Below, piece after piece: positions 18,234 through 27,138 of a DNA stretch of 64,000 nt. The notes below the pieces were generated by a model, which was not told where the DNA came from, ran no database searches, and saw only the letters and a list, made by a program, of their open reading frames with translations. Each line of letters opens with the position of its first letter. Position 1 is the stretch's first letter. The position numbers and the translations under genes were made by a program. The stretch comes from Streptomyces sp. GESEQ-4. Lineage in GTDB: Bacteria > Actinomycetota > Actinomycetes > Streptomycetales > Streptomycetaceae. Where the stretch lies: contig NZ_JAFFSU010000002.1 in assembly GCF_017948455.1 (NCBI RefSeq), positions 614,842 through 678,841 of the forward strand, written 5' to 3'.

Positions 18234-19166
18234 ATGCGCACCGCACTGAAGCTCACCGCGTTCGCCGCCGCGCTGGCCGCCACCTTCGGCACCGCCTACG
18301 GCGTGGGCCAGGGCGTCGCCCCGGTCGTGGAAGACCGCCCGCCCGCACGGCACGACACGCACACCGAAGCGGCGACGGAGGGAGGGGACGACCACGGCGG
18401 CCATGAAGCGACACCGGCCGGCGGACTGCAGATCTCCGAGGGCGGCTACACCCTCGACCTGAAGACCCCGCGCGTCACCGCGGGGGTGCGGAGCGAGCTG
18501 CGCTTCACGATCCGGGACGCCGGCGGCGACGCCGTCACCGCCTACCGCCGCGAACACGACAAGGAACTGCACCTCATCGTCGCCTCACGCGACCTGATCA
18601 CCTACCGCCATCTGCACCCCACCCGCGCCGCCGACGGCACCTGGAGCATCCCCGTCGACCTGCCCCGCGCGGGCGGCTACCGCGTCTTCGCCGACTTCAC
18701 CCCGGCGAAGAAGGGCGCGAAGAACCTCACCCTCGGCGCGGACCTGGCGGCACGGGGTGCCTACGAGCCGAAGCAGATGCCCGCGCCCAGCAACGTCACG
18801 AGGATCCACGGCTACGAGGTCGCGCTGTCCGGCGGCCTGCGCCCGGGCGCCGAAAGCGAGCTGAAGCTGACGGTGTCCCGCAACGGCAGGCCGGTCACCG
18901 ACCTCCAGCCCTACCTGGGTGCCTACGGCCATCTGGTCGCCCTGCGCTCCGGCGACCTCGCCTACCTCCATGTGCACCCCACCACCGCGACGAAGCCGGG
19001 CCCCGACATCTCCTTCGCGGCCACGGCACCGAGCGTCGGGACCTACCGGCTGTTCCTCGACTTCAAGCACGCGGGCACCGTCCACACCGCGGCCTTCACG
19101 GTCCACGCCGGACAGGCGACGGCGGAAGAGCCCGCGCACGAAGACACAGAAGGGCACGGGCACTGA
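18234..19166 (+). CDS. Secreted His-rich, copper-associated protein
   Basis: A 310-residue exported protein: signal peptide (TAFAAALAATFGTAYG), a His/Asp/Glu-rich linker (residues ~38-62) and an internally duplicated body. Both halves contain the same pattern, a His-Leu strand, then DLxYxHxHP, then PxxGxYRxFxDF (DLITYRHLHP with GGYRVFADF; DLAYLHVHP with GTYRLFLDF). The C-terminus is again His-rich. Position opposite copA and the palindromes between imply a periplasmic or wall copper-binding role; this is inference, since no characterised family was recognised. It is ended by a strong hairpin. Confidence 0.7.
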   Translation: MRTALKLTAFAAALAATFGTAYGVGQGVAPVVEDRPPARHDTHTEAATEGGDDHGGHEATPAGGLQISEGGYTLDLKTPRVTAGVRSELRFTIRDAGGDAVTAYRREHDKELHLIVASRDLITYRHLHPTRAADGTWSIPVDLPRAGGYRVFADFTPAKKGAKNLTLGADLAARGAYEPKQMPAPSNVTRIHGYEVALSGGLRPGAESELKLTVSRNGRPVTDLQPYLGAYGHLVALRSGDLAYLHVHPTTATKPGPDISFAATAPSVGTYRLFLDFKHAGTVHTAAFTVHAGQATAEEPAHEDTEGHGH

Positions 19167-19169
19167 GAC

Positions 19170-19200
19170 GGAGGCCGGTCGGCTGCTGCGACCGGCCTCC
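19170..19200. terminator. Bidirectional 12-bp hairpin
   Basis: GGAGGCCGGTCG (19170-19181) pairs perfectly with CGACCGGCCTCC (19189-19200) across a 7-nt loop. It lies in the 54-bp gap between two convergent genes and can serve both. Confidence 0.75.
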
Positions 19201-19220
19201 GCGCACATCCGGGCCGAGCG

Positions 19221-20282
19221 TCAGGACGTCGGCTCGGTCACCTTCGTCGAGGTCTCGCCGTCGACCGCCGCGGCCAGCTGCGGCACCAGACGCTCGAGCA
19301 TGTAGGGCAGGCTCAGCACCGACACGAAGGAGACCGAGTTGCCGTAGTCGCTGCTCTCCTTGACGAAGACCTCGCGGTCCTCCTTCGCCACCGTCAGATC
19401 GGCGTACAGGGAGTTCTTGCGCAGCGCGGCCTTGTCCTTGGCGGTGTCGGAGACGATCCAGACGACCGCGTCGGTGTCCAGCAGATCGGTGCGCTCCTTG
19501 CTGATGTTGGCACCGAACTCGTCACCGATGACCTTGTCCAGGTCCTTGGGCAGGGTGAAGCCGAGGTCCGTGAGCAGACGCGAGCGCGGGTCCTGGCTGC
19601 CGAAGACGAAGATGCCCTCGTACGGCGTCGCCATCACGGCGCTGGACTTCGCGAACTGAGGGTTGTCGTCGGTCGCCTTCTTGAAGTCGGCCTCGACGCC
19701 CGCGACGAGGTCCTTGGCCTCGGCCTCCTGGCCGAGCGCCTTGCCGATGATCTCCGTCTGGTTCTGCCACGGCACGCCGAAGTCGTTGTACTCCTTGGGC
19801 TGGGCGACCACCGGGGCGAACTTCGACAGAGTGTCGTACTGCTCCTTGGTCAGGCCGCCGTAGACGGCGAGGATCAGGTCCGGCCTGAGCGCGGCGATCT
19901 TCTCCGTCTGCGGACCGGTGCCGGTGTCCTTGAGGACCGTCGGGGCCGCCGCGCTGCCCAGCTTGTCCGTGGCCCAGGGGCCGATCGCGCCCTTGTAGCC
20001 GCCGAGCCACTCGGTCGTGCCCACGGGCACCTTGCCCAGCGCGAGCACCGCGTCCTGGTCGGTGAGACCGACCGTGACGATCCGCTTCGGCTCGGACTTG
20101 ATGGTCGTACTGCCGTACTTGTGCGGGAGGGTCACCGGGAAAGCGGTGCTCGAGGACTCGGTGGCTTCCGAGCCCGCCGTGTCGGAGCCGTCGTCGGATC
20201 CGCAGGCCGTGGCGGTGGCGAAGAGGAGCAGCGCGGAGGCGAGTGCCGCGGCGAGCCGGGTGCCTCTGAGAGAGCCGAGCAT
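19221..20282 (-). CDS. Iron-siderophore ABC transporter substrate-binding lipoprotein
   Basis: A 353-residue FecB/FepB-type binding protein. The ATG at 20282 gives a clean lipoprotein signal (RGTRLAAALASALLLFATATAC, lipobox with Cys about residue 27), and AAGGA lies 6 nt upstream. The mature protein has the class III layout: PKRIVTVGLTDQDAVLALG, then a long helix and the second lobe. Its start overlaps the stop of the exporter gene as TGATG, so it is translated with the exporter pair. It should deliver the ferric peptide siderophore to the permeases at 27139-29249. Confidence 0.9.
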   Translation of the reverse strand: MLGSLRGTRLAAALASALLLFATATACGSDDGSDTAGSEATESSSTAFPVTLPHKYGSTTIKSEPKRIVTVGLTDQDAVLALGKVPVGTTEWLGGYKGAIGPWATDKLGSAAAPTVLKDTGTGPQTEKIAALRPDLILAVYGGLTKEQYDTLSKFAPVVAQPKEYNDFGVPWQNQTEIIGKALGQEAEAKDLVAGVEADFKKATDDNPQFAKSSAVMATPYEGIFVFGSQDPRSRLLTDLGFTLPKDLDKVIGDEFGANISKERTDLLDTDAVVWIVSDTAKDKAALRKNSLYADLTVAKEDREVFVKESSDYGNSVSFVSVLSLPYMLERLVPQLAAAVDGETSTKVTEPTS

Positions 20283-22093
20283 CAGTGGTCCTTCTTGGTT
20301 GTGTCGGTGCTGGGACGGGGCGTGGGGGGCTCGTCGACGGGTGTGCGGGTGCCGGACCACGCCTGCCACAGGGAGGCGTACGGGCCGGCGGTGGCGCACA
20401 GTTCGTCGTGGGTTCCGCTCTGCACGATCCGGCCGCCGTCCATGACGACGATCCGGTCCGCGTCGGCGGCCTGGGTGAGGCGGTGGGCGACGACGAGCGC
20501 GGTGCGGTGCTCGATCGCCCGGTCCGCCGCCTTCTCCAGCAGACGGGCGCCGGTGCTGCCCGCCTCGGCCGTGGCCTCGTCGAGCACGGCCACCGGCGGA
20601 TCGGCCAGGACCAGCCGGGCCAGGGCCAGTTGCTGCACCTGGGCGGCGGTGAGGCGGTGTCCGCCCTCGCCGACGACGGTGGACAGACCCTCCGGCAGCG
20701 CCTCGGCCCAGTCCAGCGCGTCCACCTCCGCGAGTGCCGCGCGCAGGTCCTGGTCCGTGGCGTCGGCGCGCGCCAGGCGCAGATCGTCGGCGAGCGGCCC
20801 GGCGAAGACATGCGTCTCCTGGGTCACCAGGGCAACAGGCAGGCCGTCCGTGGGAGCGTTCAGCTGTACCGAACCGGCGGTCGGCCGGTGCACGCCCGCG
20901 ATCAGCTTGGCCAGCGTCGTCTTGCCCGCGCCGCTCGCGCCGACGAGGGCGACGCGTTCGCCGGCCGCGAGGGTGAGGTGGATGTCGTGCAGGACGGGGC
21001 GGCCGGGCTCGTACGCGTGATGGACGCCCGTCACCGTCACCGCGCCGGACCCGGGACGGTCGTACGGACTCGGTGTTCCGGTTGATGCCTCGGTCGCCGG
21101 CCCGTCTGCGACTCCGACCAGCCGGGCGAGCGCCGCCGTCGCCGACTGGGCGTCGTCCAGCAGGACGAGGGCCGAGTTGATCGGGGTGAACAGGCTGTGG
21201 AAGTAGAGCGCGGCGGCCGTGGCGGTGCCGATGGAGACGGAGTCGGCGCGCACCAGCAGGAAGCCGGTGACGAGGACGGCGGCGAGGCCGGTGTACTCGG
21301 CGATGTGCAGCCGGTTGTAGAAGTCGAGCACCAGCCGCACCCCGCGCATGGTCAGCGCGACCGCGGCCGAGGAGCGCTTGGTCACGTGCGCGGTGTGCTG
21401 CTCCTCCATCCGGAACGCCCGTACGGTTCCGGCGCCTGCGATGGTGTCCAGGAGCTGCTGTTGCTGGGACCCCATGGCGATGCGCTGCTCGGCGTAGAGG
21501 GGGACGGCATGGCGTACGTACCAGCGTGCGGTCCCGGCCTGGATGGGCACGGCGAGCAGGGCCGCCAGCAGGAACCGCCAGTCCAGCGCCGCCATCGCTG
21601 CCAGGGTCAGCACGATGGCGAGCAGGGAGCGGGCCAGTTCGGGCAGCGCGTTGCGCACCGCCTCGCCGACCACCGAGACGTCCCGGGTGACCCGGGCGTT
21701 GAGGTCGCCGGAGCCTGCCTTCTCCACCTGTTCCAGGGGCAGTCGCAGGGCCCGCTCGACGAACCGCTCGCGCAACTGCGCCAGTACCGTCTCACCGAGC
21801 CGGGAGACCAGCGACAGACCGAGCGCGGTGGCACTGCCCTGCACGACGGCGACCAGCACCAGCAGGACCACGGGGAGGGTGAGATCGTCGGCCGACCGGT
21901 GCTCGGCGACCACGTCCACGATGCGGCCCAGCAGTGGCTGGACGATCAGCCCGACCCCCGTCGCCGCGATCATCACGGCGAAAGCGGTGAGCATCAGGCG
22001 GCGGTGCGGACGGACGAGTTCACGGACCGCGGCGCGCGTACGGACCGGCGTCGCCGTGGGCAGCAGTTCGCGGGTGGGGGTCGGGTCGGTCAT
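20282..22093 (-). CDS. ABC exporter half-transporter (siderophore efflux), subunit 2
   Basis: A 603-residue type I exporter half: six-helix membrane domain (about 1-320) fused to an ATPase domain with Walker A GASGAGKTT, signature region LTAAQVQQLALARL and Walker B VAVLDEATAEA. The signature lacks the usual LSGGQ (LTAAQ instead), which often marks the degenerate half of a heterodimer. It overlaps the upstream gene by ATGA and the downstream lipoprotein by one base. Context indicates export of the peptide siderophore, as in the coelichelin-type loci. Confidence 0.88.
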   Translation of the reverse strand: MTDPTPTRELLPTATPVRTRAAVRELVRPHRRLMLTAFAVMIAATGVGLIVQPLLGRIVDVVAEHRSADDLTLPVVLLVLVAVVQGSATALGLSLVSRLGETVLAQLRERFVERALRLPLEQVEKAGSGDLNARVTRDVSVVGEAVRNALPELARSLLAIVLTLAAMAALDWRFLLAALLAVPIQAGTARWYVRHAVPLYAEQRIAMGSQQQQLLDTIAGAGTVRAFRMEEQHTAHVTKRSSAAVALTMRGVRLVLDFYNRLHIAEYTGLAAVLVTGFLLVRADSVSIGTATAAALYFHSLFTPINSALVLLDDAQSATAALARLVGVADGPATEASTGTPSPYDRPGSGAVTVTGVHHAYEPGRPVLHDIHLTLAAGERVALVGASGAGKTTLAKLIAGVHRPTAGSVQLNAPTDGLPVALVTQETHVFAGPLADDLRLARADATDQDLRAALAEVDALDWAEALPEGLSTVVGEGGHRLTAAQVQQLALARLVLADPPVAVLDEATAEAGSTGARLLEKAADRAIEHRTALVVAHRLTQAADADRIVVMDGGRIVQSGTHDELCATAGPYASLWQAWSGTRTPVDEPPTPRPSTDTTKKDH

Positions 22094-23784
22094 GCCAGCA
22101 CCGCCGCTCGGTAGGACTCATGACGGCGTATCAGGTCGGCGTGTGGAGCCGTGTCGGAGACCCGTCCGTCCTCCAGCAGCACGACCCGGTCGGTGACCGA
22201 CAGGAGCCCGGGGCTGGTGGTCACCAGGATCGTCGTACGGCCCTTGCGGATCTCCCGGATTCCGGTGGCGATGCCCGCCTCGGTGACCGCGTCCACCGCG
22301 GTGGTCGGATCGTGGACGACCAGGACGGGCCGGTCGGCGGCCAAGGCGCGGGCCAGGGCGACCCGTTGGCGCTGTCCGCCGGACAGCGACCGGCCGCGTT
22401 CGCTGACCGCCGTGTCCGCGCCGTCCGGCAGGGACTGGGCGACCTGCGCGACCCCGGCCGCCGCCATCGCCGGCTCCGGATCGGCGCCGTCCGGGGCGGA
22501 CGCCGTGACGTTGTCGTGGACGGTGCCCTCGAAGAGGTCGGCGTCATGCTCGGCGACCAGCATCGCCGTACGCAACTGAGCCGGATCCAGATCCCGCAGG
22601 CATACGCCGTCCAGCTCGACCGTGCCCGAGTCCGGGTCGGTCTGCCGGGCCAGGGCGCGCATCAGGTCCGTGGCCTGGGCTGGGTCGGTCGTGACCACGC
22701 CCAGCAGCTCGCCGGGCGCGACATCCAGGTCGACGTCGCGCAGCCCGCCGAGGCTGACGCCGCTGAGCCGGACCGCGCCGCGCACCGGCTGGGGGAGGGT
22801 TCCCTCGCCGGGGTCGACGGTGTGCGGGGCGGCGAGCACCTCGGCGATCCGGGAGGCGGAGGCGCGGCCCTGGGCGAGCTCGGCGTTGACCCACGCGAGG
22901 ACCTCCAACGGGCCGAGCAGGAACAGCGCGAGCCCGACCGCAGACACCAACTGGCCCAGACTGATGGAGCCGTTGGCCGCGAGCCGGCCGCCGACCAGGG
23001 CGACGGCGGCGATCAGACAGCCCGTCAGGGTCAGCACCATGCCGCTCTGGAAGGCCTGCGCGCGGGCCGCTTTCAAGGTGGCCTGGAGGGAGTCGCGACT
23101 GGTGGTGCGGTAGCGGGATATGGCGGTCGACTCACCGCCGATGCCCTTGAGGATCCTCAGACCGGCCACCAGATCGGCGGCGACGGCCGAGGCGTGCGCG
23201 GCCCGTTCCTGCTCGGCCTCGCTGCGGGACTCCAGCGGCTTGCTGAGCAGGTGGCCGAGCCACAGCAGCACCGGCGTGCCGAGCAGGACGACCAGGCCGA
23301 GCGTCACCGACGCCCGCAGCAGGACGACGGCGCAGGCGAGGATGCCGGCCAGGGCCGAAATCCCCGCCATCAGCGCCATGTTGACGGCGCCGACCCGCTT
23401 GGCGTCCTCGGTGGCGACATTGGCGAGCGCGCCCGGCAGCCGGCCCTCCTCCGCCCCGCCGCGTGGATGAAGGACGCGTCGTACGAGGGTGATCCGCAGG
23501 TCGTGTTCGGCCTGCGCGGCGGCCCGGTCGCCGGACCAGGCGCCGTAGCGGTAGCTGAGCGCGAGTCCCGTGTAGACCACGGCGAGGACGGCGAGCCACC
23601 GCAGCAGGGCGCCGGTGTCGGAATCCGTGACGGCGCGGTCGATGACGACGCCGATGAGGACCGGCACCAGCGCCTCGCCCGCCTGGTGTCCCGAGCCGAG
23701 GAGCGAGCCGAGCGCGACATCACGCCGCTGCCCCTTGATCGACCGTCTGAGGACGTCACGTCCCGACGGATTTGAAGGACCCAC
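22090..23784 (-). CDS. ABC exporter half-transporter (siderophore efflux), subunit 1
   Basis: A 564-residue type I exporter half that should pair with the 20282-22093 product. Its signature LSGGQ is intact, while Walker A is poorly conserved (GVVTTDPAQATDL) and Walker B reads VLVVHDPTTAVD, with Asp in place of the catalytic Glu. The two halves are therefore complementary, each degenerate at different motifs. The GTG at 23784 is favoured over one 6 nt upstream by its GGAGG spacing. A weak iron box lies about 52 nt upstream. Confidence 0.87.
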   Translation of the reverse strand: MGPSNPSGRDVLRRSIKGQRRDVALGSLLGSGHQAGEALVPVLIGVVIDRAVTDSDTGALLRWLAVLAVVYTGLALSYRYGAWSGDRAAAQAEHDLRITLVRRVLHPRGGAEEGRLPGALANVATEDAKRVGAVNMALMAGISALAGILACAVVLLRASVTLGLVVLLGTPVLLWLGHLLSKPLESRSEAEQERAAHASAVAADLVAGLRILKGIGGESTAISRYRTTSRDSLQATLKAARAQAFQSGMVLTLTGCLIAAVALVGGRLAANGSISLGQLVSAVGLALFLLGPLEVLAWVNAELAQGRASASRIAEVLAAPHTVDPGEGTLPQPVRGAVRLSGVSLGGLRDVDLDVAPGELLGVVTTDPAQATDLMRALARQTDPDSGTVELDGVCLRDLDPAQLRTAMLVAEHDADLFEGTVHDNVTASAPDGADPEPAMAAAGVAQVAQSLPDGADTAVSERGRSLSGGQRQRVALARALAADRPVLVVHDPTTAVDAVTEAGIATGIREIRKGRTTILVTTSPGLLSVTDRVVLLEDGRVSDTAPHADLIRRHESYRAAVLA

Positions 23785-23836
23785 CCGCACCCCTCCGGGA
23801 TCGGACGACCGTTGAATCGCTCAACAGGCTGAAAAC

Positions 23837-23855
23837 TTAGGTGAGGCTACTCTGA
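23837..23855 (-). promoter_or_regulatory. Iron box, exporter/binding-protein operon
   Basis: TTAGGTGAGGCTACTCTGA matches 14 of 19 positions of the Streptomyces iron box TTAGGTTAGGCTCACCTAA by my count; the left half is strong and the right half weak. It overlaps the stop codon of the monooxygenase gene and lies just upstream of the exporter operon, which would come under DmdR1/IdeR-type iron repression. Confidence 0.5.
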
Positions 23856-25204
23856 CTTGACGAATCTTGCCCAACTGGGTCGTCGGCGTCGCCGCGCCGG
23901 TGAGTGAGCAGGGAGTCGAGGATCTCGCCGGAGCGTACGGCGGTCGTGGACAGGAGGGTGGATGTGAGGCCGTGGGTGTGCTCGGTCGCGCCTTGCAGGT
24001 AGATACCGGCGGTGACCTCGGGTGCGGCCTCCACGCGATGGTCGCGTCCGACGCGTACGGCGTCGTTGTCGTCCCGCAGGCAGAGCTTCGCGGTCCGGCC
24101 CAGCAGGGGGTCGAGCTCCCTCGGGCGGTACCCGGTCGCATGGACCAGGATGTCGCAGGCGATGACCTCCCGTTCCCCGGTGGGAAGGTACTCGACGGTG
24201 ACCTCCAGGCGGTCGGGCAGTTGCCGCACGTCCCGGATGCGGGACACGTTCCGCAGCTGGAGGCGCTCGCGGCCCTGGACCTTCTCGCGGTACATGGTGG
24301 CGTACAGCGACTCGATCAAGTCCATGTCGACCACTGAGTAGTTGGTGCTGCGGTGGTAGTCGTACAGGGCCTGCTTCACCTCGGGCCGCGCCTGGAAGTA
24401 GACGTCCACGGCCTCCGGGTCGAAGATGCGGTTCGCGAACGGGCTGTCGTCGGCGGGTGTGTAGCCGTACTTGGCGAAGACCGCGCAGATCTCCGAGTCG
24501 GGGAACGAGCGGTGCAGGTAGTCGACGGCTTCGGCGCCGCTCTGTCCCGCGCCGAGGACCAGGATGCGCTGCACCGACTCGCCCCGGCCGGTCAACTCGC
24601 GGGTGCGCGGGATCAGTTCGCTGTTGTGCCAGATGCGGTCCGAGAGGGCTATGTCGGGCGGCACATGGGGTTCCAGGCCCACGGCCACCGAGATGTTGCG
24701 GGTGCGGCGGACCACCGTGCGCTGTGGATCGCCGGGCACGCGGCTGACTACGTCGAAGAAGCGGACCTCGCCGCCCTCGGCGGTGACCGGTTCCACGGCG
24801 AGGACTTCGGAGTCGTACGTGACCAGGTCCGCGACCCGGGCGGCCGCCCACTCGAAGTACTCGTGGAACTCGATCCGCAGCGGGAAGAGCGTCTTCGCGT
24901 TGAGGAAGTCGACCAGTCTGCCGCGCTCGCGCAGGAAGCACAGGAAGCTGAAGTCGCTTGTGGGATTGCGCATGGTGACCAGGTCCTTCAGGAAGGACAC
25001 CTGCATGGTCGCGTCGTCGATGAGCATTCCGCGGTGCCAGCCGAAGCCCGTCTGGCGTTCCAGGAATCCGGCGCGGATCCGGTCCTGTGGAGCGGCACGG
25101 ACGTTGTGTTCCTCGATTGCTATGGCCAGTGCGAGATTTGACGGCCCGAAACCGATTCCGAGCACATCGTGGACGGCGGCAGGTTCGTCGTGCAGTGCGT
25201 TCAC
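23837..25204 (-). CDS. L-ornithine N5-monooxygenase (CchB/PvdA/SidA family)
   Basis: A 455-residue flavoprotein that hydroxylates the side-chain amine of ornithine, the first step to hydroxamates. FAD motif GIGFGPSN (16-23), NADPH motif GAGQSGAE, and the C-terminal ATGYRP motif are all present. The GTG at 25204 was chosen because an AAGGGAAGGGAAG tract ends about 5 nt upstream; a GTG 27 nt further out has no site. It is divergent from the formyltransferase with an iron box between. Homologue of the coelichelin gene cchB. Confidence 0.95.
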   Translation of the reverse strand: MNALHDEPAAVHDVLGIGFGPSNLALAIAIEEHNVRAAPQDRIRAGFLERQTGFGWHRGMLIDDATMQVSFLKDLVTMRNPTSDFSFLCFLRERGRLVDFLNAKTLFPLRIEFHEYFEWAAARVADLVTYDSEVLAVEPVTAEGGEVRFFDVVSRVPGDPQRTVVRRTRNISVAVGLEPHVPPDIALSDRIWHNSELIPRTRELTGRGESVQRILVLGAGQSGAEAVDYLHRSFPDSEICAVFAKYGYTPADDSPFANRIFDPEAVDVYFQARPEVKQALYDYHRSTNYSVVDMDLIESLYATMYREKVQGRERLQLRNVSRIRDVRQLPDRLEVTVEYLPTGEREVIACDILVHATGYRPRELDPLLGRTAKLCLRDDNDAVRVGRDHRVEAAPEVTAGIYLQGATEHTHGLTSTLLSTTAVRSGEILDSLLTHRRGDADDPVGQDSSSQSSLT

Positions 25205-25241
25205 CGCAACTTCCCTTCCCTTAGGCGCCACCGATGTTAAA

Positions 25242-25260
25242 TAAGGTTAGCCTTACCTTG
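25242..25260. promoter_or_regulatory. Iron box between monooxygenase and formyltransferase
   Basis: TAAGGTTAGCCTTACCTTG has perfect AAGGT/ACCTT arms and matches 14 of 19 consensus positions on either strand. It occupies the 85-bp divergent promoter region of the two hydroxamate-forming genes. Confidence 0.75.
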
Positions 25261-25289
25261 CAATGGTGTGTCCTACGAGAGGATCGACT

Positions 25290-26237
25290 ATGCGGGTCGT
25301 CATGTTCGGCTATCAGACCTGGGGGCACCGCACGCTCCAGGCTCTGCTGGAGTCCGATCACGAGGTGGTCATGGCCGTCACCCACCCCAAGAGCGACCAC
25401 GTATACGAGAAGATCTGGGACGATTCGGTCGCCGATCTCGCCGAGAAGCACGACATCCCCGTACTGCTGCGCAACCGTCCCGACGACCCCGAACTCCGCG
25501 CCGCCCTGCGGGACATGGAGCCCGATCTGATCGTCGCCAACAACTGGCGCACGGTGCTCCCGCCGGAGATCTTCGACCTCCCCACGCACGGCACGCTCAA
25601 CGTCCATGACTCGCTGCTGCCGGCCTACGCGGGCTTCTCCCCGCTGATCTGGGCGCTCATCAACGGCGAACGCGAGGTCGGCGTCACCGCACACCGCATG
25701 AACGCCGAACTCGACGCGGGAGACGTCCTGTTGCAGCGGGCGATCCCGGTGGGCCCGCGCGACACGGTCACCGATCTCTTCCACCGCACCGTCGACCTGA
25801 TCACCCCCGTGGTCCACGAGTCGCTGGACCTGATCGCCTCCGGCCGGGCGCACTGGATCCCACAGGACCGCGACAGGGCCACCTTCTTCCACAAGCGCTC
25901 GATGGAGGACAGCCGCATCGACTGGACCTGGCCCGCGGAAGCCCTGGACCGGCTGGTCCGCGCCCAGTCCGACCCGTACCCCAACGCCTTCACCCACCAC
26001 CGCGGCGAACGCATCCGCATCATCGAGGCGGAGGTCTCCCAGGGCTGCTACGGCGGCACGCCCGGGCGCATCTTCATCCGCGAGGGAGACGGGGTGGTCG
26101 TGGTGGCGGGTGCGGAGGCGCGGACCGGGCGGCTGCACGGACTGCTGGTCAAGCGGGTGCGGACGGAGGACGGGACGGAGCTCGCGGCGTCGGAGTACTT
26201 CCGCACGATGGGCGGGTATCTGACCGCCCGCCCCTGA
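25290..26237 (+). CDS. N5-hydroxyornithine formyltransferase (CchA-like)
   Basis: A 315-residue enzyme of the methionyl-tRNA formyltransferase fold. The catalytic triad is visible as N104 and H106 in LNVHDSLLP and D145 in LDAGD. GAGAGGA lies 6 nt before the ATG at 25290. It should transfer a formyl group from 10-formyl-tetrahydrofolate to N5-hydroxyornithine, giving the formyl hydroxamate. A homologue, cchA, does this in coelichelin synthesis. The neighbouring monooxygenase and NRPS make this much more likely than a housekeeping formyltransferase. Confidence 0.92.
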   Translation: MRVVMFGYQTWGHRTLQALLESDHEVVMAVTHPKSDHVYEKIWDDSVADLAEKHDIPVLLRNRPDDPELRAALRDMEPDLIVANNWRTVLPPEIFDLPTHGTLNVHDSLLPAYAGFSPLIWALINGEREVGVTAHRMNAELDAGDVLLQRAIPVGPRDTVTDLFHRTVDLITPVVHESLDLIASGRAHWIPQDRDRATFFHKRSMEDSRIDWTWPAEALDRLVRAQSDPYPNAFTHHRGERIRIIEAEVSQGCYGGTPGRIFIREGDGVVVVAGAEARTGRLHGLLVKRVRTEDGTELAASEYFRTMGGYLTARP

Positions 26238-26252
26238 CGGGCGTCCGCGTTC

Positions 26253-27134
26253 TCAGTCCGCCGCCTGTGCCATCGGCTGCAGCGGCGCGCCCTGGTGATG
26301 ACGTCCCATCGGGATCACCATCGGCGTGCCGCTGACCGGGTCCAGGGTGATGCGGCAGTCCAGGTCGAACACGTCCGCCACCGTCTGAGCCGTGATCACC
26401 TCGGCCGGAGTTCCCTCGGCGGCGATGCGGCCGTTCTTCATGGCGACCACGTGATCGGCGTAGCGGCAGGCCTGGTTGAGGTCGTGCAGGACCATCACGA
26501 CCGTGCGGTTCTCACGCCGGTTGAGGTCCGTGATCAGGTCCAGGACGTCGATCTGGTGGGCCAGGTCCAGATAGGTCGTGGGCTCGTCGAGGAGGAGGAC
26601 GGGGGTGCCCTGCGCCACGGCCATCGCGATCCAGGCCCGCTGGCGCTGACCGCCGGACAGCTCGTCGACGGGGCGGTCCGCCAGGTCCGTCATACCGGTC
26701 GCCGTCAGCGCCTGTTGCACGGCCTGCTCGTCCGCCTTCGACCACTGCCGCCACCAGGTCTGGTGCGGTGAACGGCCCCGGTTCACCAGGTCGATGACCG
26801 TCAGGCCCTCCGGCGCCACCGGGCTCTGCGGCAGGATGCCCAGACGCTGCGCCAGTTCCCGCGTCGGTATGGAGTGCAGCGCCCTGCCGTCCAGATGGAC
26901 CGCCCCTTCGCGGGGCGCCAGCAGCCGGGCCAGGGCGCGCAGCAGCGTCGACTTGCCGCAGGCGTTGGCGCCGACGACGGCGGTGATCCGGCCGGGCGGC
27001 ACGGCCAGGTCGATGCCGTCCACCACCAGGCGGTTGTCGTACGCCAGACGCAGACCGCTCGCCCGCAGGTCCGGGTCGGCGGGGGGCAGCGAGTCGGCCG
27101 GCCCGGCATCGGTCTTCATACGGTCGGTCGACAT
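26253..27134 (-). CDS. Ferric-siderophore import ATPase (FecE/FepC type)
   Basis: A 293-residue ATPase with Walker A GANACGKST (Ala-Cys variant), signature LSGGQRQRAWIAMA and Walker B VLLLDEPTTYLDL, the LDLAHQ continuation being typical of iron-siderophore importers. AGGAGG lies 7 nt before the ATG, within the last codons of the upstream permease gene. It powers the permease pair encoded at 27139-29249. Confidence 0.94.
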   Translation of the reverse strand: MSTDRMKTDAGPADSLPPADPDLRASGLRLAYDNRLVVDGIDLAVPPGRITAVVGANACGKSTLLRALARLLAPREGAVHLDGRALHSIPTRELAQRLGILPQSPVAPEGLTVIDLVNRGRSPHQTWWRQWSKADEQAVQQALTATGMTDLADRPVDELSGGQRQRAWIAMAVAQGTPVLLLDEPTTYLDLAHQIDVLDLITDLNRRENRTVVMVLHDLNQACRYADHVVAMKNGRIAAEGTPAEVITAQTVADVFDLDCRITLDPVSGTPMVIPMGRHHQGAPLQPMAQAAD

Positions 27135-27138
27135 GGGA

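Noticed and set aside
25290..26237. Housekeeping methionyl-tRNA formyltransferase
   Set aside because: The fold and triad fit, but the gene is divergent from ornithine monooxygenase across an iron box, beside an NRPS, and the N-terminus reads like hydroxyornithine formyltransferases.
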